A stretch of DNA of 6,696 nucleotides from Acidobacteriota bacterium (GTDB taxonomy: Bacteria; Acidobacteriota; Terriglobia; Terriglobales; Acidobacteriaceae), in NCBI GenBank assembly GCA_021781255.1, contig JAJXXG010001034.1, positions 1-6,696 on the forward strand, read 5' to 3'. The notes below the pieces were generated by a model. The model ran no database searches, was not told the DNA's origin, and saw only the letters and a list, made by a program, of their open reading frames with translations. Both the position numbers and the translations under genes were made by a program. This document shows, piece by piece, positions 5,663-6,696 of the stretch; the stretch's first letter is position 1; each line of letters opens with the position of its first letter.

Positions 5663-5666
5663 TCTT

Positions 5667-6326
5667 GTGAACGCTATGATGAAATTCCTCAAAACAACAA
5701 TCATCGGGGGCCTGGTATTTCTGCTCCCCGGAGCGCTCGTGTTGCTGGTTCTGAGTAAAGCAATGGTCGCCGCAAGAGGAATCGCGGCCCCTCTCTCCGG
5801 GAAGCTCCCACGCGTAGCGCTGTTTGGCCTGGGGACGACATCCCTCGTCGCCATTCTGCTGCTGATGCTGGTGTGCTTTGTCGCCGGCATCTTTGCGCGA
5901 ACAGGGTTCGGACGGAAGGTGAAATCGTGGGTGGACAACTCCATGGTGGCGAGTATCCCGGCTTATCAATTACTCAAGAGCATGGCAGGGGGCATGGCGG
6001 AGATTGAGTCGTCTGCGAATGTTCGCTCAGCATTGGCCTGGATAGAGGACACGTGGCAATCGGCGCTTGTCATGGAGGAACTTGAGAACGGTTTGCTCAC
6101 CGTATTCGTGCCCCAGGCGTCGACCCCGATGTCCGGCTCGGTTTTCTACCTCACGGCCGAGCGTGTGAAGATAATTGACGTGCCGATAAGCCGCGTCTTG
6201 ATTTGTGTTAGGGCACGAGTTTACTCGTGCCGCGAGCGGCTTCAAGTCAGCATGGCCTTCAGGCCCTGCGGCTCTGTGTCCTCTCGTTTGGGCTACCCTT
6301 TTGAGTTTTTTCCGCAACCTGTTTAG
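5667..6326 (+). CDS. DUF502 family membrane protein with repeat-derived C-terminus
   Basis: A 219-residue protein starting with GTG. Two hydrophobic segments (about 11-30, TIIGGLVFLLPGALVLLVLS, and about 51-76) form the membrane anchor typical of DUF502. They are followed by IPAYQLLKSM (97-106), ALAWIEDTW, and the family hallmark VFVPQASTPMSGSVFYL (146-162), then IIDVPISR (169-176). DUF502 has no settled biochemical function; members are small inner-membrane proteins. After about residue 181 the sequence stops resembling the family. Residues 182-219 are encoded by a hairpin repeat (6210 onward), and the stop TAG (6324-6326) also lies in repeat sequence. The family's usual last helix-like segment is therefore missing. 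The protein may still fold, since both membrane segments and the core are intact, or the gene may be decaying. It stands alone on its strand here. Confidence 0.8.
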   Translation: MNAMMKFLKTTIIGGLVFLLPGALVLLVLSKAMVAARGIAAPLSGKLPRVALFGLGTTSLVAILLLMLVCFVAGIFARTGFGRKVKSWVDNSMVASIPAYQLLKSMAGGMAEIESSANVRSALAWIEDTWQSALVMEELENGLLTVFVPQASTPMSGSVFYLTAERVKIIDVPISRVLICVRARVYSCRERLQVSMAFRPCGSVSSRLGYPFEFFPQPV

Positions 6327-6370
6327 TCGTGCCAATACGGCCAGAAATTACCAGGGCTTTAGCCCCTGGG
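6210..6370. repeat. REP-like hairpin repeat cluster invading the DUF502 gene end
   Basis: GGCACGAGT (6212-6220) and ACTCGTGCC (6223-6231) form a perfect 9-base-pair stem with a TT loop. GGCCT (6254-6258) and AGGCC (6261-6265) form a second. GTCGTGCC (6326-6333) looks like the right half of another copy whose left half is gone. CCAGGG (6351-6356) and CCCTGG (6364-6369) form a third stem around CTTTAGC. I associate such GGCACGA..TCGTGCC and CCAGGGCT..AGCCCTGG hairpins with dispersed palindromic repeats in Acidobacteriota. No transposase is nearby. Confidence 0.65.
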
Positions 6371-6437
6371 TGCGATCTTCGACCAATCGGTTCGTCCTGG
6401 CGCCATTCAAACACGACCCGATCTTCGGCGGACCACG

Positions 6438-6662
6438 CTAGCGATCTTTGCGGTAGAGCAGGTCGCGGATGGCTTTGCGGCGCTCGGCGTTGGCTTCGCT
6501 CTCGGCCTTGCGCTCTTCGGCGCTCAGGTGCTGCTTTGACTTTGTGTCGTCTTCGGTTTCCTGTTCGCTGCAGGCGGGGCAGCGGTTGGCAAAGCCGGGC
6601 TTGCCGGGCCGGAGTTCAAACTCTTCAGAGCAGACTGCGCAGACTTTGATTGGAAACGGCAT
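6438..6662 (-). CDS. Small zinc-ribbon-like protein of unknown function
   Basis: A 74-residue protein. The N-terminal half carries two CxxC pairs, C8-AV-C11 and C28-PA-C31, spaced as in a zinc ribbon or rubredoxin-like knuckle. RPGKPGFANRCPAC lies around the second pair. The C-terminal half is highly charged (KQHLSAEERKAESEANAERRKAIRDLLYRKDR) and predicted helical or coiled coil. I have a sense of similar proteins in Acidobacteriota but no known role; nucleic-acid or protein binding is only a guess. A longer form starting at 6680 adds MDSGPV. The ATG at 6662 is preferred because an AGG lies 7 bases upstream, whereas the sequence before 6680 offers no Shine-Dalgarno. Its end lies 68 bases beyond the last repeat stem. 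Confidence 0.7.
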   Translation of the reverse strand: MPFPIKVCAVCSEEFELRPGKPGFANRCPACSEQETEDDTKSKQHLSAEERKAESEANAERRKAIRDLLYRKDR

Positions 6663-6683
6663 AACGGGACCTGAATCCATGAT

Positions 6684-6691
6684 AAAGGAGG
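6684..6691 (+). promoter_or_regulatory. Shine-Dalgarno for a + strand gene starting just past the window
   Basis: AAAGGAGG on the + strand ends 5 bases before the window edge. It is a near-ideal ribosome site, so a start codon is expected within a few bases outside the window. That gene would be divergent from the zinc-ribbon gene with almost no room between them. Confidence 0.4.
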
Positions 6692-6696
6692 CGGAA

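Larger units (their letters stand above)
5301..5666. other. Intergenic stretch between divergent genes with inverted repeats
   Basis: These 366 bases should contain promoters for the secreted-protein gene and the DUF502 gene, but I see no clear -35/-10 pair. The left half is AT-richer than the flanks. The right half (5530-5629) is a row of inverted repeats. A 111-residue open frame at 5423-5758 runs across the repeats into the DUF502 gene and is judged spurious. Confidence 0.4.

Noticed and set aside
5423..5758. 111-residue + strand open frame before and into the DUF502 gene
   Set aside because: It runs through the inverted repeats and overlaps the DUF502 start in another frame; no recognisable domain or ribosome site.
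6373..6427. CGATCTTCG direct repeat (6373-6381 and 6419-6427), possible target-site duplication
   Set aside because: The 37 bases between the copies contain no element with ends or palindromes, so chance is the simpler explanation.
6680..6696. CCTCCTTT on the - strand resembles the 3' end of 16S rRNA
   Set aside because: Only eight bases match and nothing of the preceding 16S helix sequence is present. Read on the + strand it is simply a good Shine-Dalgarno.

Overview
The window looks like chromosomal DNA from an Acidobacteriota member, probably class Terriglobia. This rests on the moderately high GC coding style, the small conserved secreted and zinc-ribbon proteins, the PilZ and DUF502 proteins, and short hairpin-forming intergenic repeats of the kind I associate with that class. 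No search was run, so the placement is inference.

Left part (1-2362, all + strand): the 3' tail of an unrecognised gene overlaps tsaE (tRNA t6A synthesis ATPase) by an ATGA junction. Then come a 2,3-diketo-L-gulonate reductase of the YiaK/Ldh2 family and a small CDF-like cation transporter with cysteine clusters at both ends. Gaps of 60 and 45 bases make co-transcription possible, but the functions are unrelated. fabI (enoyl-ACP reductase, - strand, 2385-3152) converges on the transporter, and one hairpin spans both stop codons.

Middle part (3153-4868): a 350-base gene-poor stretch holds the fabI upstream region and short direct repeats. It is followed by a + strand gene combining a divergent DUF192-like N-terminal domain with a C-terminal PilZ domain that keeps both c-di-GMP binding motifs. 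Downstream lie a four-tract G-run (predicted G-quadruplex) and GC-rich inverted repeats.

Right part (4869-6696): a small secreted protein (- strand), a 366-base intergenic stretch with more inverted repeats, and a DUF502 membrane protein. The C-terminus of that protein appears to be replaced by read-through into a dispersed hairpin repeat. The window closes with a short - strand protein carrying two CxxC pairs. A strong + strand Shine-Dalgarno sequence at the very end implies another + strand gene starting just outside.

Most of the window is ordinary housekeeping and accessory content. The points worth a second look are the DUF192-PilZ fusion, the repeat-derived C-terminus of the DUF502 protein, the Cys-capped transporter with altered metal-site residues, and the G-quadruplex tract. 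I saw no phage, IS transposase, CRISPR array, defence system, tRNA or rRNA.
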